A DNA stretch of 64,000 nucleotides. It comes from JBFMFR01 sp040752025. Its GTDB lineage: Bacteria; Chloroflexota; Anaerolineae; Anaerolineales; UBA4823. Position numbers and translations under genes: made by a program. Location of the stretch: contig JBFMFR010000041.1 in NCBI GenBank assembly GCA_040752025.1, positions 1-64,000 on the forward strand, written 5' to 3'. This document shows, one piece after another, positions 33,786 to 42,405 of the stretch. The first letter of the stretch is position 1; the number at the start of each line of letters is the position of its first letter. Below the pieces are notes generated by a model. That model had not been told where the DNA came from, searched no databases, and saw only the letters and a program-made list of their open reading frames with translations.

Positions 33786-34343
33786 ATGGGCCAACCATCC
33801 GACTACGAACTGGCGTTGAGTGTGCGGCACGGCGAAGTGCAGGCATTCGGGGAACTGGTGCAGCGTTACCAGGTCTCGGTTTTCAACGTGTGCTATCGCC
33901 TGGCAGGCGAACGCCAGGAGGCAGAGGATCTGGCCCAGGAGGCTTTCTTGCGGGCTTACCAGCGCTTCAACCTGTACGATATTTCACGCCCCTTCGGACC
34001 GTGGGTGCGCAAGCTGGCTGCCAACCTGTGCCTGAACCGTTTGCAGGTCAGGCAGGGTGGCTACGCTCAGCAGGTCTGGCTGGATGATGAGCGAGACGAG
34101 CCGGTGGAGACCAGGAGCGGGAACCCGGAAGAGGCCCAAGAACAGGCCGAACAGGCGCAGGTGGTGCGCCAGGCGCTGCATGACTTACCGACGCACTACC
34201 GGGCGGTGATCGAATTGAGGCACTTTCACGACCTGAGCTACGCCGAGATCGCCGAGCAACTGGAGATCCCGGTGAGCGATGTCAAGAGCCATTTATTTCG
34301 CGCCCGCCGTTTGCTGGCGGACAAGCTGAGGGCCTATGCATAA
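33786..34343 (+). CDS. ECF-type sigma-70 factor
   Basis: 185 residues. Region 2 has EAEDLAQEAFLRAYQRF and FGPWVRKLAANLCLNRL; region 4 has LPTHYRAVIELRHFHDLSYAEIAEQLEIPVSDVKSHLFRARRLL. It overlaps its anti-sigma gene by eight bases. It is not closely similar to the sigma factor at 22576. Confidence 0.9.
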   Translation: MGQPSDYELALSVRHGEVQAFGELVQRYQVSVFNVCYRLAGERQEAEDLAQEAFLRAYQRFNLYDISRPFGPWVRKLAANLCLNRLQVRQGGYAQQVWLDDERDEPVETRSGNPEEAQEQAEQAQVVRQALHDLPTHYRAVIELRHFHDLSYAEIAEQLEIPVSDVKSHLFRARRLLADKLRAYA

Positions 34344-35040
34344 TCTGATTCACCCCAGTGAGGAAATGCTCAACGAATACCTGGACGATGTGATGGAAGC
34401 CGGGCAGCGCGCCGAATTGGAAGCGCACCTGGCCGGGTGCAGTGCGTGCGCGGCACGCCTGGAGGAGCTGAACGAGGTGTTCGTGGCGCTGCAGAATTTA
34501 CCCGAGCTGTCCCTGGGGCGCGACCTGGCGCCAAGCATCCTGGCGCGCGTGCCGCGCGGCTGGCAGCGACGACACCGGGCGGAGACGCCGGCTGCCCTGG
34601 GTTGGCTCTTTGGTTTGCAGATCGTTCTAGCGGTAGCCTTGCTGCTAGCAAGCTGGTCGCTGGTGGCCCAGGAGGCGCTGGCGTGGGAACTGCCCGAACT
34701 GGACGAGCAGGCCTGGGCCAAGGTGGAGCAGGTGGTGCAGGGTTGGGCGGAGGAAGGGCAAATTGCCTGGCAATCTGTGCTGGATTGGCCGAGCAGCTGG
34801 CAGTCTGACTGGAAGTCTACCTGGCAATCGACACAACTGGCTGTCGAGCAGGGCACGGCTGCCTGGCAGCAGTGGACAGTCCAGGCGGAAAGCTGGCAGT
34901 TGCCGCAGATCGACCTGGTGACGCTGCTGATGGCAGCGATTTTGGCGTGGATGGCAGCCAATGGCTGGCTGCTACAATCTAATCGCCTGGGAGACTCTCT
35001 CGGGCGCAACTCACTTTTCCATCGACGGAGGAAATCATGA
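34336..35040 (+). CDS. Anti-sigma factor with zinc-finger (ZAS) domain
   Basis: 234 residues. The N-terminal ZAS motif, His then CxxC, is seen in AHLAGCSACAARL. A transmembrane helix lies at about 92-110 (LGWLFGLQIVLAVALLLASWSL). An unusual Trp/Gln/Ser-rich stretch follows (repeated WQS, about 135-175), then a second hydrophobic helix near 195-215. It holds the sigma factor at the membrane. It overlaps the next gene by four bases (ATGA). Confidence 0.85.
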   Translation: MHNLIHPSEEMLNEYLDDVMEAGQRAELEAHLAGCSACAARLEELNEVFVALQNLPELSLGRDLAPSILARVPRGWQRRHRAETPAALGWLFGLQIVLAVALLLASWSLVAQEALAWELPELDEQAWAKVEQVVQGWAEEGQIAWQSVLDWPSSWQSDWKSTWQSTQLAVEQGTAAWQQWTVQAESWQLPQIDLVTLLMAAILAWMAANGWLLQSNRLGDSLGRNSLFHRRRKS

Positions 35041-35558
35041 ACCAAGTTGTGATGATCATCGCAGCGGCTGCGGGGCTGGCGGTTTGCCTGACGGCTTTCT
35101 TTGCGATCCTGAACATTTTCTTCCCGCGGCGCATCGAGCGCACGCGACGGATGGCCGAAGAACTGCCCGGCCGTTCTTTTGCCATCGGGCTGGTGAACTG
35201 CATTTTCTTTGCCATCCTGTTGGCGGTCTTCATGGCGCTGGGCAGAGGCTTGCGCGGCGACGCCATGGGCTTGTTGGGCTTGATCGTGTTGATCCCCTTC
35301 GCTATCGGGGCGATCTTCGGCGTGGCCGGGCTGGTTGAACTGGTGGGGGCGCGGCTGGCAGCACAGGAGGGCGGTCTGAAGCGCACTGCCTGGGGGGCGG
35401 CGGGGCTGGAGCTGGCCTGCGCCCTGCCGTTCGTGGGCTGGTTCGGGCTAGCGCCCTTCGTGCTGGTGCTGGGTGTGGGGGCGTTCATCACGGGTCTGTT
35501 CTACCGCGAGCCAAAGGCAGTGGAAGACGTGGAAGCGCTGCCAGTTCCGGAAGTCTGA
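35037..35558 (+). CDS. Multi-pass membrane protein of the sigma/anti-sigma operon
   Basis: 173 residues with about four hydrophobic helices, including MIIAAAAGLAVCLTAFFAIL and the segment around residues 110-140. No named domain. Overlap with the anti-sigma gene suggests a partner in signal perception. The function is unknown. Confidence 0.6.
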   Translation: MNQVVMIIAAAAGLAVCLTAFFAILNIFFPRRIERTRRMAEELPGRSFAIGLVNCIFFAILLAVFMALGRGLRGDAMGLLGLIVLIPFAIGAIFGVAGLVELVGARLAAQEGGLKRTAWGAAGLELACALPFVGWFGLAPFVLVLGVGAFITGLFYREPKAVEDVEALPVPEV

Positions 35559-35576
35559 AGCGGAAAGAATCATCGC

Positions 35577-35615
35577 GCGCCCGCCTTCGATTCAAAGCGG
35601 GCGCACAGTGTTTAA
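35577..35615 (+). terminator. Possible terminator of the sigma operon
   Basis: 8-bp GC stem (35577-35584 with 35597-35604), loop of 12, then ACAGTGTTTAACC. It lies 20 bases after the stop. It is weak because the T run is poor. Confidence 0.4.
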
Positions 35616-35879
35616 CCTGGCAATTGGCTGCTACAGCTATCCTGATGGAGCGCCAGGGGCAGGTTGTCGCGTTATTGATGAGATTTCAGGCGGTCTCCGG
35701 GACCCTCGTAGTTGACAGTTTTTACTTTTCAACACGGAGATCACAGAGTAAACACGGAGACCACTGAGTCTTTTTCAGAATCATACGCGAAACTTAAAGA
35801 ACTGACAAGATGATTGAACGGAGTTGCGGTATACTGGAAGCCAACCAACAGATCGAATTACTCTGCCGGAGGGCTTACC
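35616..35879. repeat. Intergenic repeats, no gene
   Basis: This spacer contains TTTCAGGCGGTCTCCGGGA (half of the hairpin found at 40816-40855) and CACGGAGATCACAGAG / CACGGAGACCACTGAG (35735-35770), relatives of the repeats at 60107 and 61410. Confidence 0.45.
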
Positions 35880-36359
35880 ATGCTGCGTTTATCCCCAATT
35901 ACTGATGATGATTACAAGGCATATTTGTCGGAGGCGGTGCCGGACTACGCCCATGAGCAGGTACAGGCGGGCTACTGGCACGCGGATGAATCTATGCAAC
36001 GGGCGCGCCAGCAATTCCAGCAGCTTTTGCCGGAAGGGCTGAATACGGCGGATATGCACCTGTTTTCGCTGATCGATGATGCGCTGGGGGTCAAGGTGGG
36101 GATGATCTGGTTTGGGATGAGCCGCAAACGAGCGCTACCGAAGGCTTTCATTTACGATTTCATCGTGTTCAAGCCTTACCGGCGGCGGGGCTATGCCAGC
36201 CAGGCATTGGATTGCCTGACCGAGATGGCGGCTGAACTGGGGGCGCGCAAGCTGGAACTGCACGTTTTCGCCCATAACGAGGCGGCCCGGGCGCTGTATG
36301 AGAAGTCGGGTTTCCGGATTTCCAGTTATTACATGGTGAAAGAGGTGGGAGGAAGATAG
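35880..36359 (+). CDS. GNAT-family N-acetyltransferase
   Basis: 159 residues from the ATG at 35880, which has GGAGGG ahead. The acetyl-CoA binding region is KAFIYDFIVFKPYRRRGYASQAL (R/Q-x-x-G-x-A type), followed by ELHVFAHNEAARALYEKSGF. The substrate is unknown. It stands alone between repeats. Confidence 0.85.
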   Translation: MLRLSPITDDDYKAYLSEAVPDYAHEQVQAGYWHADESMQRARQQFQQLLPEGLNTADMHLFSLIDDALGVKVGMIWFGMSRKRALPKAFIYDFIVFKPYRRRGYASQALDCLTEMAAELGARKLELHVFAHNEAARALYEKSGFRISSYYMVKEVGGR

Positions 36360-36548
36360 AGGGCTCGAATTGCAAAGCTCCCAGAATTGTTGAAACTCCG
36401 GTGGCTGAGGGGGTGTGTAGGGAGGCGTGGGTGGCTGTGCTCCTGGATTGATTTCGCAATGCTAATCGACCTGGATGAGTAGCTGGGTGGATTTATCACC
36501 GGCGGGTTCTGGTATCCGGAGATCGTTCCTGGCAACAACTCTTCGCGA

Positions 36549-36554
36549 TATAAT
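36549..36554 (+). promoter_or_regulatory. Possible -10 box of the kinase/FGE gene
   Basis: TATAAT about 58 bases before the ATG at 36612. The -35 at 17 bases (TTCCTG) is poor. The rest of 36360-36611 shows no gene. Confidence 0.35.
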
Positions 36555-36611
36555 ATCCCTGGCTGCCACAACGCCCTCAATTTCCTATTTTACGGTTCCC
36601 TATCTGCTCAT

Positions 36612-39305
36612 ATGGCTTTGAATCCCGGAGACATGCTGCACAATCGCTACCGCATCGTCAAGCTGCTTGGGCAAGGCGGTTTCGGGGCGGTGTATCGCGC
36701 CTGGGACACCAATCTGAACGGGCCGTGTGCGGTGAAGGAGAACTTCGACACTTCGCCGGCGGCGCAGGCGCAGTTTGCTCGCGAGGCTTCACTGCTGTTC
36801 AACCTGCGCCATCCCAACCTGCCGCGGGTGTTCGATTCATTCACGGTGACAGGGCAGGGGCAGTATTTGGTAATGGATTACATCGAGGGGGAAGACCTGG
36901 CGCATTTGTTGGAGCGCACGGGAGCGCCGCTGGACGAAGAGCAGGCGCTGGCGTGGATTGGGCAAGTATGCACGGCGTTGAGCTATTTACATGCGCAGAA
37001 CCCGGCGGTGATCCATCGCGATCTGAAGCCAGCCAACATTCGCATCACGCCGCAAGGGCAGGCGATGCTGGTAGACTTCGGCATCGCCAAAGTGTACGAT
37101 CCGACTTTGAAGACGACAGTGGGGGCGCGGGCGGTGACGCCGGGGTATTCGCCGCCGGAGCAGTATGGACTGGGGAAGACCGACGCGCAGAGCGATGTGT
37201 ACGCCCTGGGGGCGACGCTGTACACGCTGCTGACCTGCCGGGAGCCGCCCGCCAGCGTGGACATTGTCTCAGGATCGGCTCTGCCGCCGGAGGCGGCGCA
37301 GAAGGTGAACCCGACGGTTTCGGTGGGAGTAAGCGCGGCGCTGGAGAAGGCCATGCGCCTCAACCGGGCGGAGCGCTACGGCAGTGTGGCGGAATTCCTG
37401 GATGCGCTGAAGGCGGGGCAGCCTCCACAAAGGAGAAGGAGGATTCACAGAGGGGGGACGCAAGTTGTGGGATATGCAGGACCGGCGAGTTTAGCCAGGC
37501 AGACACAGAACATCCCTTGGAAGTGGGTGTTGCTGGGATTGATGGTTGTTGCGCTGGGAGTGGCTTTGTTTTCTATTCTGCCTGGAAGAATCGGCGGCGA
37601 GGAAAGCCTGGCAACGCAGATGGCGCTGGAGGCGACGATGACGGCCCGGAGACGGGAAACCAAACTGCCTGTGATGACGGAGACGCCGCCACCGGCGACA
37701 TGGGCAGAGCCGACGCAAACCCTGTCACCCACTTCAGCCATACCAGACAGTATGGCTTTGATCCCAGCAGGGGAGTTCCAGATGGGCAGCGAAAGCGGTG
37801 ACAGCGATGAGAGACCGGTGCACGCGGTGTACCTGGATGCATATTACATCGATCACTACGAAGTGACAAACGCCCGTTATGCTGAGTGTGTGGAAGTTGG
37901 TGAGTGTGATCCGCCAACTTCGAGAGCATCGAACACGCGTAGCAGTTATTATGGCAGTCCGGAATATGCGGACTACCCGGTAATCTACGTGAGCTGGGAG
38001 ATGGCGGATGCTTATTGCCAGTGGCGTGAAGCACGGCTGCCAACGGAGGCGGAGTGGGAGAAAGCCGCGCGTGGTGGATTGGAGGGCAAACAATATCCGT
38101 GGGGAGACGATTTCGATGGCAGTCTCGCAAACTTTTGCGATAAGAATTGCTCATTGGGATGGGCAGACAAAAATTACGATGATGGATACGAAGACACTGC
38201 TCCGGCAGGCAGTTATGCTCCTAATGGTTATGGTTTGTACGATATGGCTGGTAATGTGTGGGAGTGGGTCCAGGATTGGTATTCGAGCACTTTTTACAGT
38301 AATATGGTGTATGACAATCCGGTTGGTCCCGACTCGAGCCAGTATCGTGTGCTGCGGGGGGGTTCATGGAGTTTCAATGTGAGCGACTTGCGCTCTACTC
38401 GCCGATATTTAGGCAAAGCTGATTCCGGCTTCGATAGCAGGGGCTTTCGCTGTGCCCGCCCGGCGGATTTGTCGAAGGCGCCCATGCGAACAGGGGAACC
38501 AGCGGACGTTGAAGCAACAGTGAGCGCGTCTCTGCCTACGTCTACCCCTACCCCTACCCCTACCCCTACTCCTACATCGGCTGCTCCGGAGGGGATGGCT
38601 TTGATCCCGACAGGTGAGTTCCAGATGGGCAGCGAGAGCGGTGAGAGCAATGAACGCCCGGTGCATACGGTGTTCCTGGATGCCTATTTTATCGATAAAT
38701 ACGAGGTGACGAACGCTCGTTATGCCGAGTGTGTGAAGGCCAGAGTCTGTGACCCGCCCGTGGATAGTCAATCTTACTTGCGTAAGCGTTATTATGGTAA
38801 CCCGGAGTTCAATGATTACCCTGTGACCGAGGTGAACTGGGGGATGGCGAAAACATTCTGTGAATGGCGCGGTGGAAGGCTGCCAACGGAAGCGGAATGG
38901 GAGAAAGCAGCGCGCGGCAGGTTGGAGGGTAAACTGTACCCGTGGGGCGATGAAGCCCCGGTGTGCCAGATGGGGATACCCAATGGCGCCAAGTTCGATG
39001 ATGACGCCAGTTGTAATGACACCGATACCGAGGCAGTGGGCAGTTATGCCCCTAATGGCTATGGGCTGTACGATATGGCTGGCAACGTGTGGGAGTGGGT
39101 GCAGGATTGGTATTCGAGCGCTTTCTTCGGCAGCTCACCCGCATATAACCCTTTCGGTCCAGATACGGGGCAGTATCGTGTGCTGCGCGGAGGCAGCTGG
39201 AGCGCGAAGTTGGATCGCTTGCGTGTGGCTACTCGTAATTATTACGATCCCGGGGCTCGTGATGATTTCATCGGGTTCCGTTGCCTGATGGCGCCAGAAG
39301 AGTAA
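36612..39305 (+). CDS. Ser/Thr protein kinase with two FGE-like domains
   Basis: 897 residues. An active-looking Hanks kinase (about 12-265) has GQGGFGAVYRA, invariant Lys in CAVKENF, IHRDLKPANI and VDFGIAK. One membrane helix lies near 300-318. Two FGE-sulfatase (SUMF1-type) domains follow, about 378-615 and 660-895, each starting MALIP[AT]GEFQMGSESG and joined by a Thr/Pro linker. In both, the RGGSWS region lacks the Cys of catalytic formylglycine-generating enzymes, so they are probably binding domains displayed outside the membrane. The domain pair is an internal duplication. The kinase is inside and may signal when the outer domains bind ligand; this is inferred. Confidence 0.85.
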   Translation: MALNPGDMLHNRYRIVKLLGQGGFGAVYRAWDTNLNGPCAVKENFDTSPAAQAQFAREASLLFNLRHPNLPRVFDSFTVTGQGQYLVMDYIEGEDLAHLLERTGAPLDEEQALAWIGQVCTALSYLHAQNPAVIHRDLKPANIRITPQGQAMLVDFGIAKVYDPTLKTTVGARAVTPGYSPPEQYGLGKTDAQSDVYALGATLYTLLTCREPPASVDIVSGSALPPEAAQKVNPTVSVGVSAALEKAMRLNRAERYGSVAEFLDALKAGQPPQRRRRIHRGGTQVVGYAGPASLARQTQNIPWKWVLLGLMVVALGVALFSILPGRIGGEESLATQMALEATMTARRRETKLPVMTETPPPATWAEPTQTLSPTSAIPDSMALIPAGEFQMGSESGDSDERPVHAVYLDAYYIDHYEVTNARYAECVEVGECDPPTSRASNTRSSYYGSPEYADYPVIYVSWEMADAYCQWREARLPTEAEWEKAARGGLEGKQYPWGDDFDGSLANFCDKNCSLGWADKNYDDGYEDTAPAGSYAPNGYGLYDMAGNVWEWVQDWYSSTFYSNMVYDNPVGPDSSQYRVLRGGSWSFNVSDLRSTRRYLGKADSGFDSRGFRCARPADLSKAPMRTGEPADVEATVSASLPTSTPTPTPTPTPTSAAPEGMALIPTGEFQMGSESGESNERPVHTVFLDAYFIDKYEVTNARYAECVKARVCDPPVDSQSYLRKRYYGNPEFNDYPVTEVNWGMAKTFCEWRGGRLPTEAEWEKAARGRLEGKLYPWGDEAPVCQMGIPNGAKFDDDASCNDTDTEAVGSYAPNGYGLYDMAGNVWEWVQDWYSSAFFGSSPAYNPFGPDTGQYRVLRGGSWSAKLDRLRVATRNYYDPGARDDFIGFRCLMAPEE

Positions 39306-39540
39306 ATTGCCGGGATCCTGGCGGATGGACGGAGGGGGCAATGGATGGCTGTAAACAGATTATGAGAACGGATTGAACGGATCGGGGAAGCGCAACTGGC
39401 CAGGAATGCAATTTCTGGCCTGATACGTAAAACATGCTAGAAGCGCGTTCAGGGGGTATGGGTTGGGTGAGGGCGCTTGGGGTAGCCGGCTGGGATTTCG
39501 GATCTCGGCCGCTGGCTTAGGATCAGGCCAAGTTTGAATC

Positions 39541-40617
39541 TTAGCGTTGTTCGTGAAGAATTGCGGCGATGCGCTCGGCGGTGTGGCCGTCCCATAGGGC
39601 GGGGATGCGGGCGGAGGAGCGCGGGGCGGCGCGGGCCTGGGCGACGGCGTCGAGGATGGCCTGGCGTTGGCTGGCGACCAGGCGGTTGCCGCTCGCCAGG
39701 GTGACGGGGCGCTCGGTGGAGGGGCGGGCGGTGAGGCAGGGCACGCCCAGGTAGGTGGTTTCTTCCTGGATGCCGCCGGAATCGGTGAGGACCAGGCCGG
39801 CGGCCTGGGTGAGGGCCAGAAAGTCCAGGTAGCCGAGCGGCTCGAGGAAACGCACGCCGGGGGCGCTGAGGCCGAAGTGCTGCATGCGCTCACGGGTGCG
39901 GGGGTGGACGGGGAAGATGATGGGAAGCTGCTGGCTGAGGTTTTGCAGGGCGGAGAGGATTTCGCCCAACGGGCCGGGCTGGTCGACATTGGCGGGGCGG
40001 TGCAGGGTGACGAGCAAATAGCCGCCGGGCGGCAGGCCCAGCTCGGTGAGGATGGGGCGGGCCTGGGCCCTGGGCAGCAGGCGCACCAGGGTATCGATCA
40101 TGACGTTGCCGACGAAGTGGATCTTCTCGGCGGGGATGCCCTCGCGGCGCAGGTTGGCGTTGCCGTCGGGGGAGGGGGTGAAGAGCAGGTCGGCGATCTG
40201 GTCGGTGAGCAGGCGGTTGATCTCTTCGGGCATGGTACGGTCGCCGGAGCGCAGGCCGGCTTCGACGTGGGCGACGGGCACGCCCAGCTTGGCGCAGACC
40301 AGGGCGCAGGCCAGGGTGGAATTGACGTCGCCGACGACGATGACCCAGTTGGGCTGATGCTTGAGCAGGACGGGCTCGAAGGCGAGCAGGATGGCGGCGG
40401 TTTGAACGGCGTGGCTGCCGGAGCCGACGCCGAGGTACTCGTCGGGGTCGGGCATGTCGAGCTCTTCGAAGAAGACGCGCGACATCTGGTGGTCGTAGTG
40501 CTGGCCGGTGTGGACGAGGATGTGCCCGGGGGCAGGATCGAGGCGGTTGAAGGCGGCAATGAGCGGGGCGACTTTGACAAAGTTGGGGCGCGCCCCGGCG
40601 ATGGTCATGAGTTTCAA
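39541..40617 (-). CDS. wecB: UDP-N-acetylglucosamine 2-epimerase, non-hydrolysing
   Basis: 358 residues. Family motifs are AGARPNFVKVAPL at the start, HVEAGLRSGDRTMPEEINR, LVTLHRPANVD and LTDSGGIQEETTYLGVP. It converts UDP-GlcNAc to UDP-ManNAc for surface polysaccharide. TTG at 40617 is taken as start because AGGAG lies 10 bases upstream and it gives MKLMTIAG; an ATG at 40608 is the alternative. No other polysaccharide genes are adjacent. Confidence 0.9.
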   Translation of the reverse strand: MKLMTIAGARPNFVKVAPLIAAFNRLDPAPGHILVHTGQHYDHQMSRVFFEELDMPDPDEYLGVGSGSHAVQTAAILLAFEPVLLKHQPNWVIVVGDVNSTLACALVCAKLGVPVAHVEAGLRSGDRTMPEEINRLLTDQIADLLFTPSPDGNANLRREGIPAEKIHFVGNVMIDTLVRLLPRAQARPILTELGLPPGGYLLVTLHRPANVDQPGPLGEILSALQNLSQQLPIIFPVHPRTRERMQHFGLSAPGVRFLEPLGYLDFLALTQAAGLVLTDSGGIQEETTYLGVPCLTARPSTERPVTLASGNRLVASQRQAILDAVAQARAAPRSSARIPALWDGHTAERIAAILHEQR

Positions 40618-40651
40618 GGGAGGTGCTCCTATGGAAGGGTACACGGATGAC

Positions 40652-40760
40652 ACGGATAGCACGAATTTTTTGATGAGGGTATGCGGCCGTGGTGGGGTTA
40701 TTTTAATCGAGGATGAAGAGAATTGGACACGGATCGCGTGGATGAACACGGATTTTTGAG
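40652..40760. repeat. ACACGGAT-type repeat cluster
   Basis: ACACGGATGACACGGATAGC at 40638-40657, then GACACGGAT and AACACGGAT at about 40727 and 40745. It belongs to the same class as the CACGGAG clusters. No gene was seen between 40618 and 40865. Confidence 0.45.
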
Positions 40761-40820
40761 GAGGAACCAACCACTAAGAGCCGGAGAATGACTGCGCGAT
40801 CTCAATAGTGGCGTTTCAGG

Positions 40821-40855
40821 CAGTCTCCGGGAGTCTGGCAGACTCCCGGAGACTG
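40821..40855. terminator. Long perfect hairpin after the RIO kinase gene
   Basis: 16-bp perfect stem 40821-40836 with 40840-40855, loop of three, no T run. It starts ten bases after the stop at 40866. The arms resemble 9727-9760 and half of the element occurs at 35686. Confidence 0.6.
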
Positions 40856-40865
40856 GAAGGCGGGG

Positions 40866-41900
40866 TTAGCGCTGGGAGATTTTGCGCCAGTAGGCGCGGT
40901 CTTTCTGGTCGTCGGCGTCGAGCAGGGCGGGGTGCACGTCGGGCAGCAGGCGGTGGCCGTGGGAGGTCCACAGGTCAGCGGCCAGGCGGCGAGGGTGGCA
41001 GCGCAGGCCCTGGCGAGTGAAGTATTCGCAGACACGGGTGACGTCGCGCTCGAAGATGCGGAAGGCGCTGCTGTTGGTGTTGGGATCGATGGCCTGGGGA
41101 AAGTCGATCAGGCTGATCTCGCCCTCCCAATAGAGGATGTTGTAGGCCGACAGGTCGCCGTGGATGCGGTTGTTTGCCAGCATGATCTCGATATTGCGCA
41201 GAACGCGGGCGTAAAGCTGCTTGGCTTCAATGGGGTCGAGATCGATGCTGTTGAGGGTGGGTGCGGGGGCGTCTTCGTCGCCGATGAAGCCCATCAGGAT
41301 GGCGTTGTGTCCGCTGGCCAGAGGCACGGGCACGTCGACGCCGGCGGCGTGCAGCAGGCGCAGGGTCTGCATTTCATGCTCGATCCAGGAGGTGTGCATC
41401 AAGCCCTGGCCGAAAGTGGTGCGCTTGGAGATGGCGCGCTGCATACGGTCGTCGATGATCTCGCGGCCGTCTTCGTCCAGGTTGGCGCGGCCTTCACGAT
41501 ACATGTGATCGTTGCGCAGGTTGCGGAACTGGCGCGGCCGGTAAACTTTGGCGGCCAGGTAGGGCTGGTCCAGGCCTTTGACGGAGGGATTAGCCAGGCA
41601 CTGGTAGACGTGGGCTTCTTTGCCGCCTTTGACCAGGCTCAGAACATCGTTCAGCCAGTGCTCCTGGTAGAAGGGCCCGAGCGAGTCGACGATCCACTGG
41701 CGCTCGTGGCGCGAGGCGTGGTAGGTGAAGTCGAAGCTATCTTGCTCGTCGCCCTGGTCGGCCAGTTGGGGGGGCGCCTCCCGAGCTTTGCGCGGCGGCT
41801 TGCGTTTGCCGGTATGCTCAGGAGGGGGCATGTTGCGGATGTGCAGGGCGAGCTCAGCTTCGTCCAGGTCGTCTTGGGTTAGCAAGTTCGGTTTGGTCAT
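40866..41900 (-). CDS. RIO-type serine protein kinase
   Basis: 344 residues. RIO kinase motifs are KGGKEAHVYQC (flexible ATP loop), LAAKVYRP (catalytic Lys), IHGDLSAYNILYW (catalytic loop) and ISLIDFPQA (metal Asp). The acidic, Arg/Pro-rich N-terminal 70 residues look disordered. RIO kinases act in ribosome maturation in archaea and eukaryotes; the bacterial role is not settled. ATG 41900 has AGAGGAA ahead. Confidence 0.85.
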   Translation of the reverse strand: MTKPNLLTQDDLDEAELALHIRNMPPPEHTGKRKPPRKAREAPPQLADQGDEQDSFDFTYHASRHERQWIVDSLGPFYQEHWLNDVLSLVKGGKEAHVYQCLANPSVKGLDQPYLAAKVYRPRQFRNLRNDHMYREGRANLDEDGREIIDDRMQRAISKRTTFGQGLMHTSWIEHEMQTLRLLHAAGVDVPVPLASGHNAILMGFIGDEDAPAPTLNSIDLDPIEAKQLYARVLRNIEIMLANNRIHGDLSAYNILYWEGEISLIDFPQAIDPNTNSSAFRIFERDVTRVCEYFTRQGLRCHPRRLAADLWTSHGHRLLPDVHPALLDADDQKDRAYWRKISQR

Positions 41901-42076
41901 ACAGGGTTCCTCTGGGTAAAGCCGTTGGTGAGCGAAAAGGGGGAAAGGTCCCGAATGAAGTGAAACGGGCCGCGGCGGGCATGCGGGCGCACGGCGCAGC
42001 ATAGCGCAGCGGGCGGAGTACAGATTGGGTTGTGCGTGAGTCGGTCAGTGTCCATCTTTCTCGAGTCTGGTGAATT

Positions 42077-42118
42077 CAAAACAAAATCGCCACGGTTTGG
42101 AAGAACACCTGTGGCGAT
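42077..42118 (-). terminator. Terminator 2 of the small transcription unit
   Basis: 8-bp stem (42086-42093 with 42111-42118), followed on the minus strand by TTTTGTTTTG. It backs up the terminator at 42187-42224. Between them another hairpin can form (42133-42146 with 42153-42167). Confidence 0.7.
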
Positions 42119-42186
42119 CTGGGGGCGGATGGCAGGTGGCGCCTGATCGTTGTCAGGCGTGCACCTGGCACGCGCATCCTGGGAAA

Positions 42187-42224
42187 GAATCAAAAGGCCA
42201 CAGGGCTGGAGCGCGCCTGTGGCC
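42187..42224 (-). terminator. Terminator 1 of the small transcription unit
   Basis: 9-bp perfect stem (42196-42204 with 42216-42224), followed on the minus strand by TTTTGATTCTTT. It lies 24 bases after the stop of the 21-codon ORF. Confidence 0.75.
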
Positions 42225-42247
42225 GTAAACTAACGGTCAGGAGGGGG

Positions 42248-42313
42248 CTAGGATCGTCCGCCCGGAGGCGCGCTCAAATTATTCGATTGGGAAGTATGCA
42301 GTTGACCTGACAT
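42248..42313 (-). CDS. 21-aa peptide ORF in its own transcription unit
   Basis: ATG at 42313 preceded by AAAGGAGG at a spacing of about ten bases; 21 codons ending TAG. The product begins MSGQLHTSQSNNL and ends APPGGRS: polar, without Cys or a membrane helix. It has its own promoter (42365-42393) and two terminators, so the unit is about 130-280 nt long. It could be a functional microprotein, a regulatory leader or just part of a small RNA. No family is recognised. Confidence 0.4.
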   Translation of the reverse strand: MSGQLHTSQSNNLSAPPGGRS

Positions 42314-42364
42314 AGATCGTACGCCTCCTTTCGGGTTAAGATATGGTTAAGACCAACGGAGCAG

Positions 42365-42393
42365 AGTTTACCATTGAATCATTCCAGAGTCAA
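42365..42393 (-). promoter_or_regulatory. Sigma-70 promoter of the small transcription unit
   Basis: Minus strand: TTGACT (42388-42393), 17 bases, TAAACT (42365-42370). The predicted start is near 42358. A direct repeat CTTAACC occurs twice just downstream of it. Confidence 0.6.
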
Positions 42394-42405
42394 GTATTTG
42401 ATCGT

